Shown one piece after another: positions 9,955 to 17,925 of a stretch of 64,000 bases of DNA (position 1 is the stretch's first letter; each line of letters opens with the position of its first letter). This stretch comes from Simiduia curdlanivorans. GTDB lineage: Bacteria; Pseudomonadota; Gammaproteobacteria; Pseudomonadales; Cellvibrionaceae. The stretch lies in the NCBI RefSeq assembly GCF_030409605.1, contig NZ_JAUFQG010000006.1, forward strand, positions 248,001 to 312,000. The letters are read 5' to 3'. A program made the translations under genes and the position numbers. Below the pieces are notes generated by a model. The model was not told the origin of the DNA. It did no database searches and saw nothing but the letters and a program-made list of their open reading frames with translations.

Positions 9955-10760
9955 TGCGCGGTCCAGCCACCATCCATTGGAATCGCCGAACCGGTCATGG
10001 TGGCCGCACTATCGCTAGCTAAAAAGGCCACCAGGTCAGCAATCGCTTGAACGGAGGTCATGTGGGACATAGGTTGTTTTTCGGCTACCAGCTCGCGACG
10101 CGCCTGCTCGTCACTGATGCCCTGCATCTTGGCTTTTGCCTCAATTTGCTTGGCGACGATAGCCGTATCCACCCAACCAGGGCAAATGGCATTACAGGTA
10201 ATGCCTTGCTCGGCGTTTTCTAGCGCCACAACTTTGGTTAAACCAACCAGCCCATGTTTAGCGGCCACATAAGCGGACTTTTCCTTAGACGCCACCAAGC
10301 CGTGAACAGAGGCGATATTTATAATGCGGCCAAATTTTGCGCTTTGCATAAAGGGCAAGGCCGCCTTAATGGCGGTAAAACAAGCCGTTAGATTAACCTC
10401 TATCACTTGACGCCATCTATCAATCGGGAAATTTTCAACCCGAGCGGTGAATTGAATGCCGGCATTATTCACTAGGATATCCAACCGCCCCAATAGAGCC
10501 TGAGCCCGAGTCACAAGCGCAATAACAGCCTCTTCGTCAGCGAGATTACCCGCGACAAAATAACAATCCACATTAAATTTAGCCGCCAAGTTCGCAGCTA
10601 GTTGGTTGCCCTCCTCGTCGCTCACCAGCCCGTGAATAACAAGGCTCGCGCCTTTAGCCGCCAAGGTTTGGGCACAGGCCAAGCCGATACCGGACGTACT
10701 GCCAGTAACAAGGGCGGACTTTCCAGATAATGGCAAAGAAGATATTTGGGCTGACTGCAT
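9951..10760 (-). CDS. bdhA: 3-hydroxybutyrate dehydrogenase (SDR family)
   Basis: Oxidises D-3-hydroxybutyrate to acetoacetate with NAD+ (EC 1.1.1.30). Rossmann motif ALVTGSTSGIG, NNAGIQFTARVENFP as in 3HB dehydrogenases, catalytic Ser in IINIASVHG, and the YxxxK pair in SAYVAAKHG are visible. NAICPGWVDTAIVAKQIE is also typical of this subfamily. ATG 10760 is preferred: AAGG lies 8 nt upstream, whereas GTG 10775 has poorer support. About 269 residues, slightly longer than the usual 255-260. It completes the 3HB pathway encoded across the locus and is coupled to the response-regulator gene downstream. Confidence 0.88.
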   Translation of the reverse strand: MQSAQISSLPLSGKSALVTGSTSGIGLACAQTLAAKGASLVIHGLVSDEEGNQLAANLAAKFNVDCYFVAGNLADEEAVIALVTRAQALLGRLDILVNNAGIQFTARVENFPIDRWRQVIEVNLTACFTAIKAALPFMQSAKFGRIINIASVHGLVASKEKSAYVAAKHGLVGLTKVVALENAEQGITCNAICPGWVDTAIVAKQIEAKAKMQGISDEQARRELVAEKQPMSHMTSVQAIADLVAFLASDSAATMTGSAIPMDGGWTAQ

Positions 10761-10844
10761 GGGAAACCTTATCACTGTGAAAAAAGCAAGGTTAGCAAGT
10801 CAAGTAACCGCTGGCACTAGTACCTTAGTCGCATGACAGCCACA

Positions 10845-11546
10845 TTAGGGCAAATAAAGATGAAATTCGCCACCGCCGAGGTCACCGCCATTTGAGAGTG
10901 AAATTGACCCACAAGCGAGTTTAGTTTTATGTAAAGCGGCAACGGTTTGCGCAAAATATAAGCCCAAATTCGTACTACCAGATTCAAAGGAAACACGGTT
11001 TTTCATATTAACCGGTTGATCCAACATCAGCTTAGGGTAACCGCCGCCATCATCGGAAATTTTGATATGCAGGCCATTATCTTCATAGGCCACTACTTGC
11101 AACTGACTGCGCGTATAACGAGCGCAGTTGACCAGTACATTATGGATCACACCACCCACGAGTTCAGTGTCAAAGTACCACATTAAATCATCGCTACACT
11201 GGTAATCGACATTGAGCCTACGACTAACAAACAAAGCATCGTTGCGCGCCAATTGTTCATCGAGCATATCGCGCACGTAATTTTCCTCCACCATAATGGG
11301 CATCGCCTGATGATCCATGCGATACAGCGATAACAACTGAATCAATTCGCCATTAATACGTGAGGCTTCGTATTGCAAGGTCGCAAAGCGTTGTTGCTGG
11401 GCGGGGGTTTTGGCGGGCATTTCCTGCATGGTTTCTTCGAGTGAATTTAATAACATGCCCAAGGAGTTTTTCATATCGTGTACGCTAGAGGCCAACACCA
11501 AGGAAAAATCCACAACCTTATCATCTCGATCTTGCTTGTTATTCAT
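10845..11546 (-). CDS. Soluble sensor histidine kinase
   Basis: A 233-residue kinase core without membrane spans or a recognisable sensor domain. The phosphoacceptor is probably His in SSVHDMKNSLGMLL (about residue 19). An N-box (HNVLVNCARYT), a G1 box (ISDDGGGYP) and a G2 box (STNLGLYFAQTVA) follow. It lies 6 bp after the REC-TPR gene, so the two form a two-component pair read as one transcript. Being cytoplasmic, it may take its signal from a partner protein or from the TPR regulator. The function is not recognisable from sequence. Confidence 0.8.
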   Translation of the reverse strand: MNNKQDRDDKVVDFSLVLASSVHDMKNSLGMLLNSLEETMQEMPAKTPAQQQRFATLQYEASRINGELIQLLSLYRMDHQAMPIMVEENYVRDMLDEQLARNDALFVSRRLNVDYQCSDDLMWYFDTELVGGVIHNVLVNCARYTRSQLQVVAYEDNGLHIKISDDGGGYPKLMLDQPVNMKNRVSFESGSTNLGLYFAQTVAALHKTKLACGSISLSNGGDLGGGEFHLYLP

Positions 11547-11552
11547 AAGTGT

Positions 11553-13175
11553 TTAACTCTTTTTCAATTTCTTGGTTTTACGGTCTAGCTCCACCTGACG
11601 CACCATATCCTGTAACTGGCGATAGCGTTGAAATTGGGCATGAGTTGCATTAATGGATGACTCGACGCCTTTTAAACAGACAAGGGCAACATTCATCCAC
11701 TCATCGGAATCGTCGCCGGTGTTCATCTGCCCAACCAACGCCTGCACTAAATTTAATTGAACCCCCAAATGCATGGGAAATAATCGCTTGGCGCGCTGGA
11801 AGCATTCAATCGCCTTTAAATAGGCTTTCTGTTCATACAGGCGAATGCCTTCTTTGTTGATTTTCGCCACCTGCTGCCGGCTTTCTTCACTCACAGGCTC
11901 ATCTAATAAACGATCTATTTTACGCAGCGCCGCCTCGTCATCTTTAAAGGCGACAATTAATCCTTTTAAGCTATCCCTGGCCTTGTCAAACTGCTCGAGT
12001 GCCTGCATGGTAAGCACGCGATCTAGCTCGGTGTCGATATCGCGCAAGCCGGCAGCATCCATTTCCTGGCTGGACGCCAGGAACAATTCCGTTGCACGCT
12101 TTTTATTGCCCTGCTTTATCTGTAGTTGCGCCTCGATAAGTTGCAATTGCAAATGCCGAGTGTCGTCTTTGCCAAATTTGTGTTCCATTTGATCGACCAC
12201 AGCTAAGGCATCGCGCAACACATCGCGGCCGACACTTTCGTCTTCGCTAAATACCGCTGCCGCCGCGCGGCTAAAGGCCAAATGATTTTCGACCTTATCA
12301 TGCACAGAGTTTTCGGAAAGTTTGATTACTTTTCTATAGGTTTGTGCGGCGATAACTTTATCGTTGTTGTTAACCGCAACTTCCGCTAAGGCCTGTTGAC
12401 GCAAGAGTGCCACGGGTGATACTGCAACGGCGTGTTCCAACACCGATTGTCTTAGATCATCCTTATTCTGGCGCTGATGGCAGTCGGCAAGTTCGTCGTA
12501 GGCCAACATACAAAGCGGGTGCTGTTGCACAATTTGCGTTAACCATTCAACCGCTGTATCCAAGTCGCCCTGCGCCTTTTTGATTTGCGCCATGCCCACC
12601 TGCGCCCAATCCATCTCCCGCACTTCCAAAACCTGTCGGTATACGGCCTCGGCTAAATCGTATTGCTCGGTTTTCAAATACAAAGCGCCGAGCATTTTTT
12701 GGCATAGGGTTGTGTAGCGGCTACCTTCATCGAGTTGCACCAAGCACAGTACAATGGCCCGGTCGATATAATTATCTTCAATAGCGCGAAAAATAGGCTT
12801 CATGGTTTGGCGCTGATGTAGCAGCCGGTCTAAGCGCTGGCGCAAGGTTTTAGCAGTAAAAGGCTTGGTCAAATAACCGTCGGGCTCGTAGTCGGATGCC
12901 GCTAGCACGATATTGCGGCTGGACTCAGCACTCACCAGCAAAAAGAGATTGCTGCGCCGCAATAATTGCTTAAAGCGCAATTCCTCTAAAACCTGCAAGC
13001 CATTGCGACCTTTGCCCAAATTGAAATCGCACAGAATCAGATCGTAGTCTGTCTCCACGCACAGTCTCATTGCCTCGGCACCGTTGACAACGGTATCCAC
13101 CTGCTTGCAACCAAAATCGAGCAGCATTCGGCTAACCGCCATACGAAAGCTATCGAAGTCGTCCACAACCAGCAC
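11553..13175 (-). CDS. Response regulator with receiver and TPR repeat domain
   Basis: About 540 residues. The N-terminal receiver (VVDDFDSFR, phospho-Asp in LILCDFNLGKGRNG, Lys in YLTKPF) is followed from about residue 140 by helical repeats of TPR type (for example QYDLAEAVYRQVLEVREMDWAQVGMAQIKKAQGDLDTAVEWL). No DNA-binding or catalytic output domain is seen, so the output is probably protein-protein interaction. The GTG at 13175 has no ribosome site and clips the first beta strand (IKVLVVDD). A CTG at 13199 in the same frame has AGGAG 7 nt upstream and would restore it; there is no in-frame ATG before the stop upstream. The paired kinase gene follows by 6 bp. Confidence 0.82.
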   Translation of the reverse strand: MLVVDDFDSFRMAVSRMLLDFGCKQVDTVVNGAEAMRLCVETDYDLILCDFNLGKGRNGLQVLEELRFKQLLRRSNLFLLVSAESSRNIVLAASDYEPDGYLTKPFTAKTLRQRLDRLLHQRQTMKPIFRAIEDNYIDRAIVLCLVQLDEGSRYTTLCQKMLGALYLKTEQYDLAEAVYRQVLEVREMDWAQVGMAQIKKAQGDLDTAVEWLTQIVQQHPLCMLAYDELADCHQRQNKDDLRQSVLEHAVAVSPVALLRQQALAEVAVNNNDKVIAAQTYRKVIKLSENSVHDKVENHLAFSRAAAAVFSEDESVGRDVLRDALAVVDQMEHKFGKDDTRHLQLQLIEAQLQIKQGNKKRATELFLASSQEMDAAGLRDIDTELDRVLTMQALEQFDKARDSLKGLIVAFKDDEAALRKIDRLLDEPVSEESRQQVAKINKEGIRLYEQKAYLKAIECFQRAKRLFPMHLGVQLNLVQALVGQMNTGDDSDEWMNVALVCLKGVESSINATHAQFQRYRQLQDMVRQVELDRKTKKLKKS

Positions 13176-13317
13176 TTTAATTGATTTGTAGTTAACCAGC
13201 GCCTTGCTCCTCGCCTTTATAGTAATGGGGATTTTAATCGCTAAAGCTTAGTTCAGTTTTATTGCCTGTGTAGCCCTAGGCCGCTAGAATTGGCGGTTTT
13301 TACGGCTGTAGTTCGCG

Positions 13318-14052
13318 ATGACCCAACCCAAAGATGATTTGTATGCTAATCCGCTTCAAGATTTAGCCAGCTTTCGCTTCGATCAGGGCGTAGTGAACGT
13401 ATTTCCCGATATGATTAAGCGCTCGGTGCCGGGCTACACCACCATCATTAGCATGATCGGCGACCTAGCTGAACGCTACGCTCAGGCAGACTCCACCTGC
13501 TATGACTTGGGCTGCTCTCTTGGTGCCGCCACCTTGGCTATGCGGCACCGCATTCGCAGCGCCAACTGTCGCATCGTTGCCATCGACAACTCGCCAGCCA
13601 TGATCGAGCGCTGTCAGCTGGTGGTACAGGCCGATAGCGGCGAGGTGCCGGTTAGCCTGCTCTGTGGCAACCTGCAAGAGCTGCAACTCGAACCCGCCTC
13701 AGTGGTGGTATTGAACTTCACCCTGCAATTTATCGACCTAGCCGAACGCGAACAGATACTGGCGAAAATTTATCGAGCCCTGCTGCCCGGCGGCGTACTC
13801 ATACTGTCAGAAAAAGTCGCCTTTAACGACACGCCCCACCAGGATTTAATGATTGAGCTGCACCACAATTTTAAGCGAGCCAATGGCTATAGCGACCTCG
13901 AAATTGCCCAGAAACGCACCGCTTTGGAAAATGTACTGATTCCAGAAACCTTGGAAGTGCACCGAAACCGCTTAAAGCGCGCCGGTTTCGGCAGCAGTGA
14001 TGTTTGGTTTCAGTGTTTTAATTTCGCCTCCTTGATTGCCATAAAAGCATGA
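13318..14052 (+). CDS. cmoA: Carboxy-S-adenosyl-L-methionine synthase
   Basis: Makes carboxy-SAM from SAM and prephenate for cmo5U modification of wobble uridine in tRNA. The 244-residue protein matches CmoA in length and sequence: FDQGVVNVFPDMIKRSVPGY near the start, SAM-binding YDLGCSLGAATLA, then VVLNFTLQFI. It overlaps cmoB by 4 bp (ATGA at 14049), the usual arrangement. Confidence 0.95.
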   Translation: MTQPKDDLYANPLQDLASFRFDQGVVNVFPDMIKRSVPGYTTIISMIGDLAERYAQADSTCYDLGCSLGAATLAMRHRIRSANCRIVAIDNSPAMIERCQLVVQADSGEVPVSLLCGNLQELQLEPASVVVLNFTLQFIDLAEREQILAKIYRALLPGGVLILSEKVAFNDTPHQDLMIELHHNFKRANGYSDLEIAQKRTALENVLIPETLEVHRNRLKRAGFGSSDVWFQCFNFASLIAIKA

Positions 14053-15026
14053 ATTATCTAGATCTATACCAACCTCTGCTCAGCTTTCTAGCGAGCGATA
14101 CTCGGTTCGAACACTGGGCAAAAAAATTACCCACTGACATAACCGAAGGCCTATCGGAAACGCGCTTTGGCGATCTGGCCCAGTGGCGCGATAGCTTTTT
14201 AAAATTGCCAAACCTAAAAGCTAAGACAACAGTATTTGATAGTGAATTTTTGATCGACGCCGATATTGCTCAAACGGAAAAAGATCGCATAACCCAAGCA
14301 CTAAGAGAATTAATTCCCTGGCGCAAAGGTCCTTTTTCAGTCTTTGGCACGCACATCAATACCGAGTGGCGCTCCGATTGGAAGTGGGACAGAGTTAAAC
14401 CGTTTATCGACGACTTAACTGGCCGACATGTATTGGATGTAGGTTGCGGCAATGGCTACCACTGTTGGCGCATGTACGGTGCCGGCGCGCGACGGGTTAT
14501 CGGCATAGATCCATCACCGCGATTTGTCATGCAATTTTACAGTCTGAAAAAATTTATTGGCGACGCGCCGGTAGACGTACTGCCCATTGGTATTGAACAT
14601 CTTCCCGCCAACCTAGGCTGTTTCGACACCACCTTCTCCATGGGCGTTTTTTACCATCGCCGCTCACCGATGGACCATCTGCGCGAACTTAAAGAAACCT
14701 TGCGCCCCGGCGGTCAGCTGGTGTTGGAAACGCTAGTGATTGAAGGCAAACTGGGCGAGGTGTTAGTGCCCGAGGGCCGCTATGCCAAAATGAACAACGT
14801 ATGGTTTTTACCCAGCGCGCCCACCATGCTGTCTTGGTTAACAAAATGCGGCTTTAAAAATCCACGGCTGGTGGAAATGAACATCACATCGTTAGCCGAG
14901 CAACGCACCACCGATTGGATGCTCTACCATTCACTCAATGATTTTTTAGATCCCGTGGATAAAACCAAAACCGCCGAGGGTCACCCAGCGCCCATTCGCG
15001 CCACCTTTATTGCCGAAGCGCCCTAA
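14049..15026 (+). CDS. cmoB: tRNA U34 carboxymethyltransferase
   Basis: Transfers the carboxymethyl group from carboxy-SAM to 5-hydroxyuridine at tRNA position 34. It has the usual CmoB length (325 residues). The N-terminal extension is followed by KWDRVKPFIDDLTGRHVLDVGCGNGYHCWRM, the SAM fold, and SMGVFYHRRSPMDHL, all typical. Translation is coupled to cmoA by the 4-bp overlap. Both enzymes act in the cytoplasm on tRNAs reading four-fold degenerate codons. Confidence 0.95.
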   Translation: MNYLDLYQPLLSFLASDTRFEHWAKKLPTDITEGLSETRFGDLAQWRDSFLKLPNLKAKTTVFDSEFLIDADIAQTEKDRITQALRELIPWRKGPFSVFGTHINTEWRSDWKWDRVKPFIDDLTGRHVLDVGCGNGYHCWRMYGAGARRVIGIDPSPRFVMQFYSLKKFIGDAPVDVLPIGIEHLPANLGCFDTTFSMGVFYHRRSPMDHLRELKETLRPGGQLVLETLVIEGKLGEVLVPEGRYAKMNNVWFLPSAPTMLSWLTKCGFKNPRLVEMNITSLAEQRTTDWMLYHSLNDFLDPVDKTKTAEGHPAPIRATFIAEAP

Positions 15027-15031
15027 TTCGA

Positions 15032-15508
15032 TTATCCCCTGCGAATGTTTGCTTCGTGCGCCAGCAGCCACTGTTTACGGTGCAAACCGCCGTTGTAACC
15101 GGTCAGGCTACCGTTGGCGCCGATAACGCGATGGCAAGGCACCACAATGGCGATGGGGTTGCGGCCATTTGCCGCACCCACGGCACGCACCGCCTTCGGA
15201 TTCTTAATAGCACTGGCAATATCGCTGTAACTGCAGGTGTCAGCGTATTGAACATCGAGTAACGCACGCCACACGGCGCGTTGAAAATCTGTACCCACGG
15301 GTGCCATTGGAAAATGAAATTGTGTTAGCTTACCGGCAAAATATCCCTGCAGCTGATCGATTGCCTCGCACAATAGGGGCGAGTTAACCGCTTCGCTTGC
15401 GCCGTCGCGAAAAACGATTTCAGCAACCCCGTCATCCTGCGCACCAACCCATAAATTACCAATGGGTGTGGCCAAATGGTTATACGCTAAGGGCGATTCA
15501 TTTTTCAT
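15032..15508 (-). CDS. ogt: Methylated-DNA--protein-cysteine methyltransferase
   Basis: Suicide repair protein that takes alkyl groups from O6-alkylguanine. The acceptor Cys lies in the hallmark IAIVVPCHRVIG, followed by GYNGGLHRKQWLL; FQRAVWRAL and the Arg finger in KAVRAVGAANGRNP are also present. ATG 15508 is preferred over the longer frame from 15547: GGAG lies 6 nt upstream and the start overlaps the stop of the Ada/AlkA gene (ATGA). About 158 residues, normal for Ogt. The two genes form an alkylation-repair operon. Confidence 0.92.
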   Translation of the reverse strand: MKNESPLAYNHLATPIGNLWVGAQDDGVAEIVFRDGASEAVNSPLLCEAIDQLQGYFAGKLTQFHFPMAPVGTDFQRAVWRALLDVQYADTCSYSDIASAIKNPKAVRAVGAANGRNPIAIVVPCHRVIGANGSLTGYNGGLHRKQWLLAHEANIRRG

Positions 15509-16863
15509 AATTGACTCCACATTTGCACCGTTAGATAACTTCGCCAAGGTTGGGCTAGGCTGTCGTTAACAGCGCCGAGCTTAGCCAAGCTATGTTTCAC
15601 ACCTAGGTCACCACTCAACCAAATATCCGTGTCGCCTTGGCCACGCATACAGGCATAATCCACTGTCCAAGGGCCAATCCCCTTAAGCGCCAACCAGTCG
15701 CGCGCATTGGCGCTGGGCTGCTCAACACAAAACTGCGCCAGCCGGCGCAACGTATCGCGCCGCTGCCCCGGCATTTTTAGAAAATCCAAGCTGTGTTCGG
15801 CTAAACGTTCGGGCAATGGAAACCAATGCAGCTCGCCATCGCGCTCGCCCAAGTTAGCCACCACCTGCGCCACTAAATTTCGCGCGGCCGCAACAGAGAC
15901 CTGCTGCCCTAACACCGCCCGCACACCCGCTTCGAAACAACTCGGGAACTGGGGAATGCGCAGACCTGCGTTTAGTACAATAGTCGGCGCTGCGCTGGCA
16001 AGCGCTTGATCGATAAAAAAGCTGTTGGCGTTTAAGTCTAACATCCTGCGAATTTTATCTACGGCTGCAATTAACAAACGCCAATTGCTCAACTGAATTG
16101 TCACCTGAAACTGACACTGCTCGGTCTGATGCAGTGCCACAAAGGACACTTTTTCTGCACCGAGATAAAATTGCCGCCCGTAGTGTTCAGCGCTCACAGT
16201 TTCTAATCCAACGATCGCTCTGGCGCGTAAAAAGTCGCACACCCAGGGCCAATTGTAGGGCGGCCTATAACTCAAATTTAACGTCAAACTTGGCTGGTTT
16301 TTTGCGGCCGTTTGACCTGAATCTTGCGCGCGCACAGCAGACGGCGTCAGCTTTAGTTGCTGGGCAAAACAATCGTTAAAACGCCGCACACTCTCAAAGC
16401 CGCTGGCAAAGGCAATTTGCGTGATCGGCAAGGCGGTTTGATGCAACAGTTGTTTCGCCAGCAAACAGCGCTGATACAGCTGGTACTGTTTAGGCGCAAC
16501 GCCAAGCTCAGTGACAAACAGCTTGCGTAAATAGCGATCCGAAATCGCTAATTGCTGGGCCACTTGTACAACAGACGCACCGGCATTTAGCTGCCCCATG
16601 GCCGTGGTTAAGGTCGCGCTCGACGCCGGCGCCGGTGCTGCGTCCGGCTTGCAGCGCAAACAAGGCCGATAACCTTGCTGAGCGCAGGCGGCGGCCGAGG
16701 GGAAATAACGAACATTGGCCTCTTTCGGCGGCCGGGCTGGGCAAATAGGCCGGCAGTAAATGCCGGTGGTTAGCACCGCGGTATAAAAAACGCCGTCAAA
16801 GCGGCCGTCGCGGGCGAGCCGTGCGGCTTGGCATTGTTGTGGCGTCAGGGGCATAACCGACAT
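15505..16863 (-). CDS. alkA: Ada-type regulator fused to AlkA DNA-3-methyladenine glycosylase II
   Basis: A 452-residue fusion. Residues 1-75 are the Ada zinc domain, with Cys37, Cys41, Cys68 and Cys71; Cys37 corresponds to the methyl-phosphotriester acceptor of Ada. About 85-170 is an AraC-type HTH (VQVAQQLAISDRYLRKLF, ITQIAFASGFESVRRFNDCF). About 190-290 is the AlkA N-terminal fold, and the rest is an HhH-GPD glycosylase (LKGIGPWTVDYACMRGQGDTDIW) with the catalytic Asp probably in LSGDLGV. The protein should sense methylated DNA backbone, activate transcription and excise alkylated bases. AGG lies 9 nt before the ATG. The missing O6-methyltransferase module of Ada is the next gene. Confidence 0.9.
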   Translation of the reverse strand: MSVMPLTPQQCQAARLARDGRFDGVFYTAVLTTGIYCRPICPARPPKEANVRYFPSAAACAQQGYRPCLRCKPDAAPAPASSATLTTAMGQLNAGASVVQVAQQLAISDRYLRKLFVTELGVAPKQYQLYQRCLLAKQLLHQTALPITQIAFASGFESVRRFNDCFAQQLKLTPSAVRAQDSGQTAAKNQPSLTLNLSYRPPYNWPWVCDFLRARAIVGLETVSAEHYGRQFYLGAEKVSFVALHQTEQCQFQVTIQLSNWRLLIAAVDKIRRMLDLNANSFFIDQALASAAPTIVLNAGLRIPQFPSCFEAGVRAVLGQQVSVAAARNLVAQVVANLGERDGELHWFPLPERLAEHSLDFLKMPGQRRDTLRRLAQFCVEQPSANARDWLALKGIGPWTVDYACMRGQGDTDIWLSGDLGVKHSLAKLGAVNDSLAQPWRSYLTVQMWSQL

Positions 16864-17009
16864 GAAATGACCTGTGCAGTGCTATGTAAAGAAGCTGCAA
16901 TCTTAACCCATAGGCGGCCGAGTACTAGCCAGAATCGGAACTGACCAAAAACAGCGGAATTTGAGGCTGGGTAGAAGCCGGTGTTGGGTAAGCCGGCCTC
17001 GCGTGGGCG

Positions 17010-17552
17010 TCAGTCGTCCAGCGGGCTTAGCGCACCGTCAAAACCAAGGGCGGTATGAACTTGCTGGCACCAACGGTTCAAACGCTCACACGTGAGATTC
17101 TCTTGCTGGTCTTGATCGATGGCCAAACCCACAAATTTCGCCTGCCCTGGCACCAGGGCTTTAGAAGCGTCGAAATCATACCCAGTGGTAGGCCAGTGGC
17201 CGACGATGTTGGCACCATTTTCCACAACGACGTCGTGCAACATACCCATGGCATCGAGAAAGAAGTCGCCATAGCCGAACTGATCACCGAGACCAAATAG
17301 CGCCACTGTCTTACCGGTAAAGTCTACCGCTGAAATATCGCCCCAGAAATCTTCCCAATCCGACTGGATTTGACCAAAGTCCCAAGTGGAAATACCGAGC
17401 ATAATTACGTCATAGTCTTCGAAATCGAGCACCGTCACGTCGGCCACATCGTGCACATCTAGGCGGTCTGCACCAAACCGCGCTTGAATGCGATAGGCAA
17501 CAGCTTCCGTATTGCCTTCGTCGCTGCCAAAAAACAAACCAATCTGTGCCAC
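17010..17552 (-). CDS. Long-chain flavodoxin
   Basis: FMN electron carrier of about 180 residues. The phosphate loop reads GLFFGSDEGNTEAVA; the FMN-stacking aromatics are in ISTWDFGQIQSDWEDF (Trp) and GLGDQFGYGDFFLDAMG (Tyr). The GTG at 17552 is chosen because GAGG lies 6 nt upstream and VAQIGLFFGSD is the expected N-terminus; the longer frame opens with TTG. The second half of the P-loop has Glu where E. coli FldA has Thr, a conservative family variation. Surrounding genes do not suggest a dedicated partner. Confidence 0.88.
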   Translation of the reverse strand: MAQIGLFFGSDEGNTEAVAYRIQARFGADRLDVHDVADVTVLDFEDYDVIMLGISTWDFGQIQSDWEDFWGDISAVDFTGKTVALFGLGDQFGYGDFFLDAMGMLHDVVVENGANIVGHWPTTGYDFDASKALVPGQAKFVGLAIDQDQQENLTCERLNRWCQQVHTALGFDGALSPLDD

Positions 17553-17925
17553 AAAAAACCTCAATTTACCGACGTTAGGCGTTTAGTGCCCATTTTTATC
17601 GCTGATTAAAACCAATAGCCGCCATCGCGGTAACCTTGAACATCGAGCCGCGCAACCAGCCTACCGCGCGCCACAATGCGGTGATTTCGAATCACCCAAC
17701 CTACTGCTAATCTCACAACTACCTCTACCTATTGACCCTTAAGCTACAGAGCAAACCGCGCCAACCTAGGGGCATACACACCTAAAACCGACTTTCCGCG
17801 GCCGCGCATTATACCTAGTTCCGCTCAAAGATTAAGCGCCAATCAGCAATTCGGCTGACTCTCTAGTCGTACCACTTTGACTAACTAAGTGCGGCAATTT
17901 AATCGCCGTTACGTATAATGCCCGC
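17553..17925. other. Divergent intergenic region, flavodoxin / recQ
   Basis: About 370 bp without a credible gene. It should hold the promoters of both flanking genes. The only clear element is TATAAT close to recQ, listed separately. TTGACT at 17877 with TTTAAT at 17899 is a second possible promoter. No RNA gene or repeat was recognised. Confidence 0.5.
17914..17919 (+). promoter_or_regulatory. Candidate -10 element immediately before recQ
   Basis: A perfect TATAAT ends 7 nt before the A of the recQ ATG, so a transcript from it would start at or next to the start codon. No good -35 hexamer lies 16-18 bp upstream, and no ribosome-binding sequence precedes the ATG. Confidence 0.35.
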
